Part shown: positions 1 to 8,763 of the stretch, in pieces
Numbering within the stretch: the stretch's first letter is position 1
Layout of the letters: each line of letters begins with the position of its first letter
NCBI RefSeq assembly: GCF_000970305.1
Contig: NZ_CP009517.1
Span: 558,001-622,000 of the forward strand
Direction: 5' to 3'
DNA length: 64,000 nt
Source: Methanosarcina barkeri 3
GTDB lineage: Archaea; Halobacteriota; Methanosarcinia; Methanosarcinales; Methanosarcinaceae
Translations under genes and position numbers: made by a program
The notes under the pieces: generated by a model
The model's database searches: none
Told to the model about the DNA's origin: nothing
The model's input: only the letters and a program-made list of their open reading frames with translations

Positions 1-254
1 AAAGAAATATGACAATTTTTCTGACCACGCATTACATGGAAGAAGCCGAAGCAGTTGCAGACCAGATTGCAATCATTGACCATGGAAAGATTATAGAGTC
101 CGGCACTGTTGAAGAAATAAAGAAACGGACAGAAACCGAATCCCTGGAAGAGGCTTTTTTGAAATTGACAGGTAGGGACATCAGGGACGATAACGATTCC
201 GGAAACAAAGTACGAACTATAAGAGGCATGAGGAGGAGGAGGACCAGGCATTGA
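1..254 (+). CDS. ABC transporter ATP-binding protein, C-terminal part (cut by window edge)
   Basis: This is the tail of an ABC-2 type exporter ATPase, probably a DrrA/CcmA-like subunit that powers the permease that follows. The visible reading frame is open from the window edge. It shows the H-loop (LTTHYMEEAEAVAD) with the downstream DHGKIIESG strand typical of the family, then the short charged tail usual for DrrA-like ATPases. The Walker A, signature and Walker B motifs lie outside the window. The stop overlaps the permease start by 4 bases, so the two are translationally coupled. The substrate cannot be told from the sequence. Confidence 0.9.
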   Translation, partial: RNMTIFLTTHYMEEAEAVADQIAIIDHGKIIESGTVEEIKKRTETESLEEAFLKLTGRDIRDDNDSGNKVRTIRGMRRRRTRH

Positions 255-1003
255 TCGAGGTAATCTATATCCTCTGGCTCAGACAATTAAAACACTACTG
301 GCGCTCAAAAGCGAGGTTGTTGGGTTCTCTCGGGCAGCCCCTGCTTTTTCTGGTAACATTTGGATTCGGGTTCGGTCCAATGTATACAAGAGCAAGCGGA
401 GGAGCAAACTACCTGGATTTTCTTGCACCGGGAATTGTTTCAATGTCTATCCTGTTTACGGCTGTATTTTCCGGGCTTGAAGTCATCTGGGACAGACAAT
501 TCGGCTTTCTTAAGGAGACTATGGTAGCTCCGATCTCAAGGACAGAAATTATGATCGGAAAAACCTTTGGAGGTGCGACCATAGCCATGATCCAGGGCCT
601 GATCGTACTGAGCCTGACTTATTTAATGGGGTTCAGGATTCCAAACCTTGCAAGCCTTGCTGTTGGGCTGGTTTTTATGTTCCTGATAGCTATCTTCTTT
701 ACAGGTCTCGGCCTTGCCATAGCCTCAAAAATGAAAGATATGCAGGGTTTTCAGTTGATCATGAACTTCCTGATTATGCCTATCTTCTTTCTTTCCGGTG
801 CTCTCTTTCCACTTGAGAATTTACCGCAAGCGATCTATTTTGTGAGCAGGATCGATCCTCTTACCTATGGAGTAGACGGCTTAAGAGGAGCCATTGCCGG
901 AGTAAGTGTGTTTGGTATCTATAATGACCTGGCAATAATAGGTTTACTCTCTGTTCTTGTTTGTTTGATCGGAGCATTCATGTTTTCAAAAATAGAGGCA
1001 TAA
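251..1003 (+). CDS. ABC-2 type transporter permease
   Basis: A 250-residue integral membrane protein with about six hydrophobic segments, the normal size for an ABC-2 permease (DrrB-like). The family signature lies near residues 170-205: a region ending in IMNFLIMPIFFLSGALFPLE, then the P/Y-rich IDPLTYGVDGLRG stretch. The start is TTG, preceded by a strong purine-rich ribosome site (AGGAGGAGGA) inside the end of the ATPase gene. It forms the membrane channel of the exporter together with the upstream ATPase. Export of a drug, lipid or polysaccharide is possible, but nothing here fixes the substrate. Confidence 0.92.
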   Translation: MIEVIYILWLRQLKHYWRSKARLLGSLGQPLLFLVTFGFGFGPMYTRASGGANYLDFLAPGIVSMSILFTAVFSGLEVIWDRQFGFLKETMVAPISRTEIMIGKTFGGATIAMIQGLIVLSLTYLMGFRIPNLASLAVGLVFMFLIAIFFTGLGLAIASKMKDMQGFQLIMNFLIMPIFFLSGALFPLENLPQAIYFVSRIDPLTYGVDGLRGAIAGVSVFGIYNDLAIIGLLSVLVCLIGAFMFSKIEA

Positions 1004-1016
1004 AAGCCTCTTTTTT
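994..1016 (+). terminator. Hairpin plus T-tract after the ABC permease
   Basis: AGAGGC and GCCTCT form a perfect 6-bp stem around a 6-base loop, followed at once by five further T residues. The stop codon TAA lies inside the loop, so the hairpin begins within the last codons of the gene. It looks like an intrinsic terminator; oligo-T tracts are known archaeal termination signals. Confidence 0.6.
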
Positions 1017-1148
1017 CTTAAATCTACAGGTTTGAGGTCCACAGTCCTGTATAACTTAAGGTGTATTATATGAATCATTAATGATTATTTTTATATCGTT
1101 ATAGTACTATTAGATACATTTAAATTATTATATATCTTTATATCAGGC

Positions 1149-1208
1149 ATCTTATTAGCTGAGATCTTATTAGCTGAGATCTTATTAGCTGAGATCTTAT
1201 TAGCTGAG
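1149..1208. repeat. Minisatellite, 15 bp x 4
   Basis: Four perfect head-to-tail copies of ATCTTATTAGCTGAG between the ABC operon and the LysE-type gene. There is no coding content. The copies are identical, which suggests recent expansion or homogenisation. Confidence 0.95.
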
Positions 1209-1295
1209 TTTGAAATTTGTGTCTACTCAATATTTAAGGTAGTTCTTTTGATTGACATATAAAAAGAGGCATTAAAGTAAAACGAGGCGTTAAAG

Positions 1296-1922
1296 GTGCT
1301 AGGTCTTATTGAATTTTTAGCTCTTGGTTCATTCCTAGGCCTTGCTGCAGGAACATCTCCAGGCCCACTGCTTGCCGTGACCATTTCAGAAACTCTGCAG
1401 CATGGCAAGTGGGAAGGAATAAAGGTTGCAGTGTCTCCTTTAATTACGGATCTGCCAATTGTTTTATCCGTACTGTTTGTGCTGTCGCATCTGACAAATT
1501 ATGATTTTATCATCGGAGTCATTGCGTTTTTTGGGGCTTCGTATCTCATATATTCGGGAATCGAATCGCTGAAAATCAAAAAAGACAGCATTGAATTAAA
1601 AGTAGAAAAAGAAAATGCCCTTAAAAAAGGAGTTATTGTGAATTTTGGAAATCCACATCCATATGTCTTCTGGTTTTCCATAGGCGGGCCAATAATTTTT
1701 AAGAGCCTGAATACTAATCTTTCAGCTACAGGTCTGTTCATATTAGGGTTTTATAGCTTTCTTGTCGGATCAAAAGTAGTAATTACATTAATTGTGGAAA
1801 AGTCAAAACCTTTTATAAACAGTAAATATTACTTTTCTATTATCCGTGCTTTAGGAATTGCACAGATTATCTTTGGACTGACTTTTATTAAAGTGGGCTT
1901 GAGTTTTCTAAATATTATGTAA
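1296..1922 (+). CDS. LysE-family translocator (amino-acid/metabolite exporter)
   Basis: A 208-residue membrane protein with about six hydrophobic segments and the LysE/RhtB N-terminal signature, a first helix followed by LAAGTSPGPLLAVTISETL. Length and topology match the family, whose members export amino acids or other small metabolites. The start is GTG and no strong ribosome site is visible, so the exact start is uncertain. The gene stands alone between a minisatellite and a 590-base spacer. The substrate is not predictable. Confidence 0.85.
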   Translation: MLGLIEFLALGSFLGLAAGTSPGPLLAVTISETLQHGKWEGIKVAVSPLITDLPIVLSVLFVLSHLTNYDFIIGVIAFFGASYLIYSGIESLKIKKDSIELKVEKENALKKGVIVNFGNPHPYVFWFSIGGPIIFKSLNTNLSATGLFILGFYSFLVGSKVVITLIVEKSKPFINSKYYFSIIRALGIAQIIFGLTFIKVGLSFLNIM

Positions 1923-2511
1923 CTATTCGTTTTGGATGTTTTATCCAGAAGTTATTTCACATCAACCATGTCGGTCATATTCCTTGTCCATTCGGAAATT
2001 TAACTGAGAAAAATTTACTGGGTCATTGCTCAAAAGTTAAAAGGAGAATCTACTTGATAATAGATTCAGGAATTTCAGCTCTTCGAGTTCAGAATATCTG
2101 GAAACTACAAACTTACCAGATTTTTAAGCTGCCAGGAATCCTGGATGCAATATAGTAGATCATTCAATAAGAAGAAGTTACTTGACCAGGCTTATTACCC
2201 GAAAATTGTGATGTTTTTATGCGTGTGTCTCTTCTACTAAGTATTACACCAAGATATTATAATAACATTAGGTAATATCAATTTAAAGAATAGTATTAAA
2301 TAGAAATACATCATATATACCTTTGTTCTAAAGACAAAGAAAAGCCTCCTAAATCTATTAATCGAACTTGAGACTGTAAATTCCTCACCTTTAATAGCAG
2401 GCAGGTGGGGAATTTCAGTTCAAGGGACTAAAAGCTTTTATGACAAATCAATAGTGCCATACTACAAAGTTATGATAAGTCTATGATGTCCAAGTACTGA
2501 GGTGTTATAGT
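1923..2511. other. Intergenic spacer
   Basis: AT-rich spacer with no convincing ORF or RNA. A weak palindrome around 2380-2420 (GAAATTCCCC-like arms flanking an ACCTTTAATAGCAGGCAGGT core) could form a hairpin, with no clear function. Confidence 0.5.
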
Positions 2512-2706
2512 GTGCAGCAGATAACGTTGCCTGACTATGTTTATGGAGATCTGAATAAATTTATCTCTACAAATTATTCCAAAAATTTACCACACCCTTT
2601 ACTTATTGCTCAAGCATTTTGTTTGAGGTTCCAGGAGCATGGGAAAAAGTATGGTCTTTCTACAATAACCGATAATGTAGAATATATTATCAAAAACGAT
2701 CATTAA
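2512..2706 (+). CDS. Small hypothetical protein (64 aa)
   Basis: A short ORF with a GTG start and a weak ribosome site (GAGGTG) about 8 bases upstream. The product begins MQQITLPDYVYGDLNKFI, has no membrane segment or metal motif, and looks like a small soluble helical protein. The opening LPDYVYGDLNKF resembles the strand-helix start of small DNA-binding or antitoxin proteins, but the match is too weak to name a family. It could be a lineage-specific gene or a chance ORF. Confidence 0.45.
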   Translation: MQQITLPDYVYGDLNKFISTNYSKNLPHPLLIAQAFCLRFQEHGKKYGLSTITDNVEYIIKNDH

Positions 2707-2910
2707 ATACTAAACTAGGACTATTTTTAAACCATTTTTCTTCTTACTGATATTTAAGTTTCTTTTTCATATATTACTTTTTGAAAGGTTGCCAGACGAG
2801 CGGACAGTGGTATCATATAAACAAAATTGCAAATATAGTTTCGTAGACCAGAATTCTTCGTTTTTTGCGATTATAAAGTGGGTTTAGTTTTCTTCTGCCT
2901 TTAATATTGT

Positions 2911-2971
2911 TCAATTACTTTTTTCCACTTTCAATTACTTTTTTCCACTTTCAATTACTTTTTTTCCACTT
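2911..2971. repeat. Minisatellite, 20 bp x 3, over the end of mscL
   Basis: Three copies of TCAATTACTTTTTTCCACTT; the third has one extra T. That copy contains the mscL stop codon and the codons for its last residues (VEKK, reverse strand), so the other two are duplications of the gene's 3' end lying downstream of the stop. Confidence 0.9.
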
Positions 2972-3260
2972 TCTCCTCTTTCAGCACCTTTTTTGCGATC
3001 ATGAAGACCACGAATGCAATAATAATAAAGTTTACCAGTTCTCCCAGAAAAGCTCCCCAACCCAGTACTATTGGCCCAATTTCAAAGGTTGCCGTTTTCC
3101 AGGCTCCGCCAGGCACGAAAGGTGTGATAATCGGCATTATGATATTATCCACAAGCGACTTTATCAGAGCCGTGGATACGATACCCATAATGAAGGCAAT
3201 TGCAAGTGGAATTACCTTGTATTCATAAAGGAAATCCTTAAACTCACTTAGAAGCTCCAT
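2955..3260 (-). CDS. mscL: Large-conductance mechanosensitive channel MscL
   Basis: A 101-residue channel that opens under membrane tension and releases solutes on hypo-osmotic shock. The N-terminal amphipathic helix (MELLSEFKDFLYEYKVI) leads into TM1 (PLAIAFIMGIVSTALIKSLV) with the DNIIMPIITP turn, a short loop, TM2 (GELVNFIIIAFVVFMIAKKV) and a charged tail. The ATG at 3260 is chosen because GGAGGATAAA sits directly before it and the homologous proteins begin there; an upstream in-frame codon would add 20 unlikely hydrophobic residues. The length fits the short archaeal MscL form, with a much reduced C-terminal bundle. Confidence 0.95.
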   Translation of the reverse strand: MELLSEFKDFLYEYKVIPLAIAFIMGIVSTALIKSLVDNIIMPIITPFVPGGAWKTATFEIGPIVLGWGAFLGELVNFIIIAFVVFMIAKKVLKEEKVEKK

Positions 3261-4455
3261 TTTATCCTCCCACAAATAGTAAAATGACATATAAAATAAA
3301 AATAGATATAATATTATCACTGGTTAATTTTTATATTCTTTGCATCCTTTATTAATAAATCATCCAAAAATTAATTTTATATTGAAGTTAGGACTGAAAG
3401 TAAGTTAGTGGGATTTGAAAACCAGGTAGTAGAATTTACTCAGTACAGTTAATTTGTGAAAAACTTACTTTTTGATGTTAGGAGAAATTATCAGTACATG
3501 CAGGTTAAAACAAGCATATCGATAAAATAAACATAAAATGCAGGTCTAAGAGAGTTAAAATTTAAAATTAGGAACGAGTTAGAAGAGTAAATAAGGAATC
3601 TATTTAAGAAATGACTCTTTGGTCTTTGAGATCAGGTATAAAACTTAGGTTAAATTATAATAAGATATAAAGTAAACATCTAAAAATTAAAGTAAACATC
3701 TAAAATCGTAAAATTACTTGATGATTCTTAAGATGAGTTATTTAAAAATCAGTTAGAAGTAGATGGTAGGGGGCTGAGTCCCTATTCTCAGATCCCTACC
3801 TGTGATCCAACCCAAAGATTAAGAGGAAATACTATTGCTCCTAATCTATACCACTATAGTGGAGTGGAGATATATATCATAACCGTTACGAAAGATTGTT
3901 TATGGATTTATGTTTTAATATATTTAAATAATTATATTTACTTAAAAAATTTAATTGCATTAAAAATTATGGATCCATAAAAGGGGCAATTTATATTAAA
4001 AATTATAATGATCTTAAAATTGTCTAAATTAAACTATTATTTGTTTGAAATCAATTTTTGATATAAATAATTTAAAGTAATTTTAATTATTAGTATATTC
4101 TGGAGTTGGGAAGTCAGAGTAGAGGGGTAAACAGATATCTACTGTGTAAAGGTTGCCTGGAAACCACTGGTCCTTCTTCGAGGCAGTATGCTTGGGGGAG
4201 CATAAACTCGGAGAGACTGTATTGGGGATGCGGTCAATGGATTCAGTGCCTTTCGGCTCTTTCTCATTTGTTTTTTTCCTTCTTAACGGTATTTCAATGT
4301 TGTTTTTTGTTTTGACATTGTCTATTGTTTTGACGTTATTTTGTTTTGACATTGTCTATTGTTTTGACGTTATTTTGTTTTGACATTGTCTATTGTTTTG
4401 ACGTTATTTTGTCTTGACATTGTTTTTTATTTTAACGCTATTGTGAACACTTTTC
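3261..4455. other. Long intergenic spacer between mscL and xth
   Basis: No gene is supported. A hairpin-capable segment lies near 3763-3803 (GGTAGGGG and CCCTACC arms), followed by a purine-rich stretch; it could belong to a small RNA, but no family is recognised. A 19-base direct repeat (ATAAAGTAAACATCTAAAA-like) occurs near 3668 and 3690. The 3' part holds a 36-bp minisatellite. Confidence 0.5.
4305..4428. repeat. Minisatellite, 36 bp x 3.4
   Basis: Tandem copies of a 36-base unit, itself built from two related halves (TTTTGACATTGTCTATTG and TTTTGACGTTATTTTG). It lies just downstream of the xth stop codon and is non-coding. Confidence 0.9.
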
Positions 4456-5232
4456 TTAAAATTCCAGTTCAAGCCCTACAGGACAGTGGTCAGAGCCCAT
4501 GATTTCACTGTAAATTGAGGAGGACTTTACATTGTCCTGCAGGTTTTCGCTTACGAAAAAGTAGTCCAGACGCCACCCGACATTTCTTTTACGTGCACCT
4601 GTTCTCATTGACCACCAGGAATAGTTTCCGCCTTCAGGATGGAACATACGGAAGGTATCAAGATAGCCGGCAGCAAGGAACTTATCCATCCATGCCCGCT
4701 CTTCAGGAAGAAAACCGGATATTGTTTCGTTTTGCTTGGGACGGGAGAGGTCGAGCTCTTTGTGGGCAGTATTGACATCTCCGCAAATGACAAGTCTTTT
4801 GCCTTCGGCTTTGAGAGAGTTTGCATAGTCTAAAAAAGCTTCATAAAAACTCAATTTGTATTCCAGGCGCTCCAGAGAGGCTTTGCCATTAGGAAAATAG
4901 ATATTCATTAGGGTAAAGTCCTCAAAATCGGCACGCAGGAAGCGGCCTTCCCTGTCAAATTTTTCGAGTCCCATGCTGGTTTCTAGCTTCAGTGGTTTTT
5001 TCCTGGAGAAGAGTCCGACCCCGCTGTAGCCATTCTGTTCTGCCGAGACAAAATAATTATAGTAGCCTGGAATGTTCTTTGCTTCTCTCGGTAGTTTATC
5101 AGGAGAAACTTTAGTTTCCTGAATGCAGACGATATCGAATTTCTGTTCCAGTAAAAGCTCAAGAAAACCTTTTTTCATTGCAGCCCGAAGACCGTTTACG
5201 TTCCAGGAAATGAGGTTGTAGTGACCAGACAT
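4456..5232 (-). CDS. xth: Exodeoxyribonuclease III / AP endonuclease
   Basis: A 258-residue member of the exonuclease III family, which cleaves DNA 5' to abasic sites and trims 3' blocking groups in base-excision repair. All core motifs are visible: ISWNVNGLRA (residues 8-17), IQETK with the metal-binding Glu (38-42), MNIYFPNG, CGDVNTAH and the C-terminal GSDHCPVGLE with the catalytic Asp-His. Length is normal. The start ATG at 5232 follows a GGGGATCG-like purine run. The gene stands alone between two minisatellite-bearing spacers. Confidence 0.95.
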   Translation of the reverse strand: MSGHYNLISWNVNGLRAAMKKGFLELLLEQKFDIVCIQETKVSPDKLPREAKNIPGYYNYFVSAEQNGYSGVGLFSRKKPLKLETSMGLEKFDREGRFLRADFEDFTLMNIYFPNGKASLERLEYKLSFYEAFLDYANSLKAEGKRLVICGDVNTAHKELDLSRPKQNETISGFLPEERAWMDKFLAAGYLDTFRMFHPEGGNYSWWSMRTGARKRNVGWRLDYFFVSENLQDNVKSSSIYSEIMGSDHCPVGLELEF

Positions 5233-5300
5233 TTTCGATCCCCAGCGATTTTTCGGATTTTATATTTATAATGAAGGCAAGAAGAAACAGGAGTTAAACC

Positions 5301-5404
5301 GTATAAACTGAAATGAGTAAACTGAAATGAGTAAACTGAATTGAGTAAACTGAATTGAGTAAACTGAATTGAGTAAACTGAATTGAGTAAACTGAAATGA
5401 ACTG
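5301..5404. repeat. Minisatellite, 14 bp x 7
   Basis: About seven copies of GAGTAAACTGAAAT/GAATT in the spacer upstream of xth. The inner copies are nearly identical and the outermost copy is degenerate. Confidence 0.92.
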
Positions 5405-5729
5405 AAAATAATTCAAAGTCTTAGTAAATAAATACTCCTTATTTTATGTATAAAGCCTATTTTGAGGATCTCAAATTAGCTTTTAAAATCTTTGGTCTTT
5501 TGATACCTACTTTTTGCAACTTCTTTTTGCAGCTATTTTTCCGGTTTATAACCGAGATGGTCATAAAACTCCAGGTTGTTTGTATTCTCATTTTTAAGTT
5601 TCCTTATTTCTTCCTGATTAAGTATAGGTTGAGTAAATATATATTAAATAAAAATAAAATCACAATTGCTAATTTCCTGTAATTTGCTTTACATACTATT
5701 GCCCTGCTGACTGCAGGTCAAATCTGTAA

Positions 5730-6392
5730 ATGTGGGGAAAATATCCTGTGAAAAACCAGTTGGGGAGCCGCGATGTTATGGATCTTAACGAAAAGATAGA
5801 CATGATAGGGCGTTTATATCTTGGGCTTGAACAAATAGAAGACTGTGAGGAGTTTTCAGCTTTGATTCCCGAAGTTCGAACAAATTTTGTTTATGCCTCA
5901 AAAGAATCAGCCACTCCTGAAGATGTTGTTGCGGTCGATGGGAGGATTTCCATAGTTGATGGGTTTCCGAAAGCTACTGGGAGAATAAAATTCGGGGCTT
6001 CTAGCTATATGGCACACCTTGTGCTGGAAATCCGAAAAAAAGATTCTGAGATAAGGTCTATTATAGATTTTGCAAATAACCCTGAGATTGCCGAGTTTTT
6101 GCAAACCTACTGTAAAGAAAAGGGATGGGACTTTTCGGTTGTAGACCGGCGCTTTGAGCCTGAGAATATGAAGGATGCAGAAGGGGAGGCCATCTCATGG
6201 ATGGTCGAAGAGGCTATTCGGGCTGCAGGAGGCAAAATGCCCAGGATTTTTTACGAGACAGGTGCAGTTGGAAAAGAGCCTGTGAGTATTCTTGTAGGAA
6301 AAGACCCGCTCGAAGTTGCAGAACAGATCTGTGAGCTTGCCAGGAGTTACCAGAATCAGGACAAAGGACTAAATAAAAAGACCATGAGGTAA
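5730..6392 (+). CDS. ThiN-domain protein (thiamine-phosphate synthase family)
   Basis: A 220-residue stand-alone domain resembling archaeal ThiN, which joins the thiazole and pyrimidine moieties to make thiamine phosphate and is usually the C-terminal half of ThiD-ThiN fusions or of the ThiR repressors. Recognisable blocks in order: IPEVRTNFVYA, PEDVVAVDGRISIVDG, FGASSYMAHLVLEIRK, a DR-containing strand, and FYETGAVGKEPVSILVG near the C-terminus. No DNA-binding domain or kinase domain is attached. The start is uncertain: GTG at 5748 and ATG at 5778 are alternatives, the latter best matching the domain boundary. Enzyme and thiamine sensor are both possible roles. Confidence 0.8.
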   Translation: MWGKYPVKNQLGSRDVMDLNEKIDMIGRLYLGLEQIEDCEEFSALIPEVRTNFVYASKESATPEDVVAVDGRISIVDGFPKATGRIKFGASSYMAHLVLEIRKKDSEIRSIIDFANNPEIAEFLQTYCKEKGWDFSVVDRRFEPENMKDAEGEAISWMVEEAIRAAGGKMPRIFYETGAVGKEPVSILVGKDPLEVAEQICELARSYQNQDKGLNKKTMR

Positions 6393-6394
6393 AA

Positions 6395-6517
6395 ATGCAG
6401 GAAACGGAGAAAGTAGGAAGGAATGAGGAAAGGGTCGTGGAACCTCTCTCCTTCCGTGAAGTAGTGAAGGAAACCGATTCTTCGGCTCTTCAATATAAAC
6501 CGGCATCCAGAGGTTAG
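6395..6517 (+). CDS. Possible 40-aa peptide or gene remnant
   Basis: An ATG begins 2 bases after the ThiN gene and opens a 40-codon frame. Its product is polar and acidic (MQETEKVGRNEERVVEPLSF...), with codon use like neighbouring genes. It has no recognised domain and ends inside a hairpin. It may be a coupled micro-protein or a truncated downstream gene; a chance frame cannot be excluded. Confidence 0.3.
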   Translation: MQETEKVGRNEERVVEPLSFREVVKETDSSALQYKPASRG

Positions 6518-6533
6518 GATTGCCGGTTTTGAA
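6497..6533 (+). terminator. Hairpin downstream of the ThiN-domain gene
   Basis: AAACCGGCA and TGCCGGTTT form a 9-bp stem with a 15-base loop, followed by a short T run. It probably marks the transcript end of the ThiN-domain gene. Confidence 0.5.
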
Positions 6534-6833
6534 ATCCATTTTGAGATGTGCAGTTTGTTCGCTTTTACACGATATTAATAGATCTTTGGAATATATATAA
6601 CTATGTGCTGTGTTAGTATACTACACGTTGGCAGACTGCATGCTACTGTAACATCCTGAAAAATCATCGATTCTCAAGAGGGCATATATTTACCAGTTAT
6701 AGTAGTCTTATAGATATTCTTTAATAAGCAGTTTTAAAATCTGAAATAAAAATAGTAGCATAAAAAGGAAAAGATGGAGATCTAGTCAATTCTCTTGTAT
6801 GAAAACAAGGAAAAAGAAAAATTTTGACACTTT
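6534..6833. other. Intergenic spacer
   Basis: AT-rich spacer between convergent genes. Two TATA-like stretches are visible (near 6590 and 6685), but no ORF or RNA gene is supported. Confidence 0.5.
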
Positions 6834-7301
6834 TTATAATGGGCTTAATGAAATCCCTGTCGAGTTTCCAAATTCAAGCGTCCTTCCGGTTCCGTCAACG
6901 ATTGTCTTTTTTCCATTCACATTGATGAATCTCATTGAGATATTTCCATCCTTATCATATTTTGTCCAGACTGTGTTATTCTTATCTTCAGACCACATGT
7001 ACTCGAGTCTGGAAGTGTTTCCTTCAGTACCGGTTTCTACACAAGCTTTACAGAGAGTTTCGTTTTCAAATTTTTCAGTTCCTGTAATTGTTAAGTTCAG
7101 GCTTTTCCCGGTAGCCGGATCTGTAACTTGAAGCTGAGAACCTACAGGGCACCAGCTGCCATTACCTGACTCAGGAAGACTGACATTTATTTCAGTCTCA
7201 TTATTTGAAACTGATAATTTCATTCCATCTTTACCGATGCAACCAAAGCTGAGAAATGCTGCAAGAATGAGCAGGATAACTAAAACTCGTTTTTTTGACA
7301 A
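6834..7301 (-). CDS. Predicted lipoprotein, function unknown
   Basis: A 155-residue exported protein with a basic-hydrophobic signal (KKRVLVILLILAAFLSFGC) ending in a lipobox Cys at about residue 21, so lipid anchoring outside the membrane is expected. The mature part is rich in Asn-Xaa-Ser/Thr sites and beta-strand-like segments and holds one conserved-looking Cys pair (LCKAC) plus a further Cys (SWCPVG). No family is recognised. It stands alone. Confidence 0.75.
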   Translation of the reverse strand: MSKKRVLVILLILAAFLSFGCIGKDGMKLSVSNNETEINVSLPESGNGSWCPVGSQLQVTDPATGKSLNLTITGTEKFENETLCKACVETGTEGNTSRLEYMWSEDKNNTVWTKYDKDGNISMRFINVNGKKTIVDGTGRTLEFGNSTGISLSPL

Positions 7302-7848
7302 AACCTACCACCTTAATTCGCGGATTTCAATTAAAATATTCAGGATTATTCACTTCTTTAAATATTATTCGTTTAAATTTCAGACCATACTTTAGAGTAC
7401 ATTGAACAAATATTATTTACTGTTTAATAAAACCTCTGATTTAAATTTCAAATATATAGTTTAGAGTTATTGAATAAGTGTGGTCCACAGTAACTTGTAT
7501 ATGGGTTTTTACAGGGTTTTATACAGGGTTTTTACAGGATCGTATAGAAGGGTTTTACAGAATCGTATATGGGGGTTTTACAGAATCGTATACAGGGCTT
7601 TTTACAGAGTTTTTGCATCCTACACATGATGCATATTCCTTCTCAAGCTATGACTTTTGATATTGCATGTTCAGTACAACAATCATTTTTTGATTAATGG
7701 ACAAAATGGTATATTTTAGAATAAGGATAGATGGATTTTAAAGCAAGAATAGATGAATTTTAAAGCAAGAATAGATGAATTTTAAAGCAAGAATAGATGA
7801 ATTTTAAAGCAAGAATAGAAGATATGCCTTTATTATATCATAAAAGGA
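7302..7848. other. Repeat-rich intergenic spacer
   Basis: No gene is supported. From about 7497 to 7612 lies a degenerate repeat built on GGGTTTTACAGAATCGTATA, open in one frame only because of its periodicity. It is followed by a clean 22-bp minisatellite. Confidence 0.6.
7733..7818. repeat. Minisatellite, 22 bp x 4
   Basis: Four near-perfect copies of GATTTTAAAGCAAGAATAGATG-type units directly upstream of the UspA gene; the last copy ends about 30 bases before its start, so the array lies in the promoter region. Confidence 0.92.
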
Positions 7849-8298
7849 GTGGATGGAACGGAAGGAAGTCATTTCAAAAGAGTTCTAATTGCAACCGACG
7901 GCTCGGAGAATGCGGAAAAAGCGGCTTCTTATGGAATGTATCTAGCAAAGGCAGCTTGTGCTGAAGTGCATGTCCTTTATGTAATTTCAACTCAGCATGC
8001 AGTAACTACGCGCACGGTTAAGAGCTGGAGTGAAGGACTGGAAGAATATCTTAAGGACAAAGGGAGAGTTGCAATTGGCAATGTGGAAAAAATGGGAGAA
8101 GAAGCCGGGGTTAAAGTTAAGTCCGTGTTCCTGAAAGGCATTCCTGCTGATAAGATCCTTGAATATGCCCGGGAAAATAATATTGACCTTATAGTAGTGG
8201 GAACACATGGTCTTACAGGTATCAAAAAATTTCTGATTGGCAGTATTGCAGAAAAAGTAGTAAGGCATTCAAGGGTTCCAGTAATGGTTATTCGGTGA
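7849..8298 (+). CDS. Universal stress protein, UspA family
   Basis: A 149-residue single-domain UspA protein, a small cytoplasmic nucleotide-binding protein linked to stress survival. The N-terminal strand and loop (RVLIATDGSENAEKAA) and the ATP-binding signature near the C-terminus (VVGTHGLTGIKKFLIGS followed by VPVMVIR) are both present, so this looks like the ATP-binding subtype (G-2x-G-9x-G(S/T)). The only in-frame start is GTG at 7849; a GGAG directly abuts it with no usual spacing, so the leader may be very short. The promoter region is occupied by a minisatellite. Confidence 0.92.
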   Translation: MDGTEGSHFKRVLIATDGSENAEKAASYGMYLAKAACAEVHVLYVISTQHAVTTRTVKSWSEGLEEYLKDKGRVAIGNVEKMGEEAGVKVKSVFLKGIPADKILEYARENNIDLIVVGTHGLTGIKKFLIGSIAEKVVRHSRVPVMVIR

Positions 8299-8300
8299 AT

Positions 8301-8325
8301 GCAGACATTAGGGGTCTGCTAATTC
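8301..8325 (+). terminator. Hairpin after the UspA gene
   Basis: GCAGAC and GTCTGC form a 6-bp stem two bases after the stop codon, followed by a T-rich run. A transcription terminator is likely. Confidence 0.5.
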
Positions 8326-8403
8326 TTATTTTCGGTGCCGAAAGTGTTATTTTCAAAATTTATTCTTCGATTTATTTTTAAACTTGTTTTAGGTTTGTTT
8401 TTA

Positions 8404-8536
8404 GATTTTAGGGCTTGTTCTAGATTTTAGGGCTTGTTCTAGATTTTAGGGCTTGTTCTAGATTTTAGGGCTTGTTCTAGATTTTAGGGCTTGTTCTAGA
8501 TTTTAGGGCTTGTTCTAGATTTTAGGGCTTGTTCTT
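8404..8536. repeat. Minisatellite, 19 bp x 7
   Basis: Seven head-to-tail copies of GATTTTAGGGCTTGTTCTA, almost identical; only the last differs by one inserted T. It lies between the convergent UspA and pspAA genes and is non-coding. Confidence 0.95.
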
Positions 8537-8763
8537 AGATTTGGTGGCTCTTTGCTGTTTTATATGGGTTGAAAATAATTGTTCAGTTACAAAGTAACCA
8601 GACAAAAAGAGAAACATCAAGCTTGAATGTCATTTTCAACCACAAATGTTTCTGTTTATATATGTTGCTTTGATATTTAAGAGATAGATATAAGTTACCT
8701 ACTCGAAGCAGCGAAGAGCCTGTTTATTCTTGGATTTGTTCTTAATCTTCTTAGGTTACAGCT
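8537..8763. other. Spacer between convergent genes
   Basis: No ORF is supported in this stretch. It is AT-rich and runs into the end of the pspAA gene. Confidence 0.5.

Noticed and set aside
1149-1208. Regular 15-bp repeats considered as a CRISPR or origin iteron array.
   Set aside because: No spacers between the units, no cas genes, and no initiator gene nearby; it is a plain minisatellite like the others.
4083-4383. Overlapping frames on both strands next to the 36-bp repeat.
   Set aside because: Mostly repeat translation; no consistent strand, start or motif.
5446-5682. 78-codon plus-strand frame with hydrophobic product.
   Set aside because: No ribosome site, biased to Phe/Ile/Lys as expected of AT-rich spacer DNA; no conserved motif.
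7478-7660. 60-codon plus-strand frame before the UspA gene.
   Set aside because: It is created by a degenerate repeat (FYTGFLQDRIEGFYRIV pattern); there is no ribosome site and no coding signal outside the repeat.
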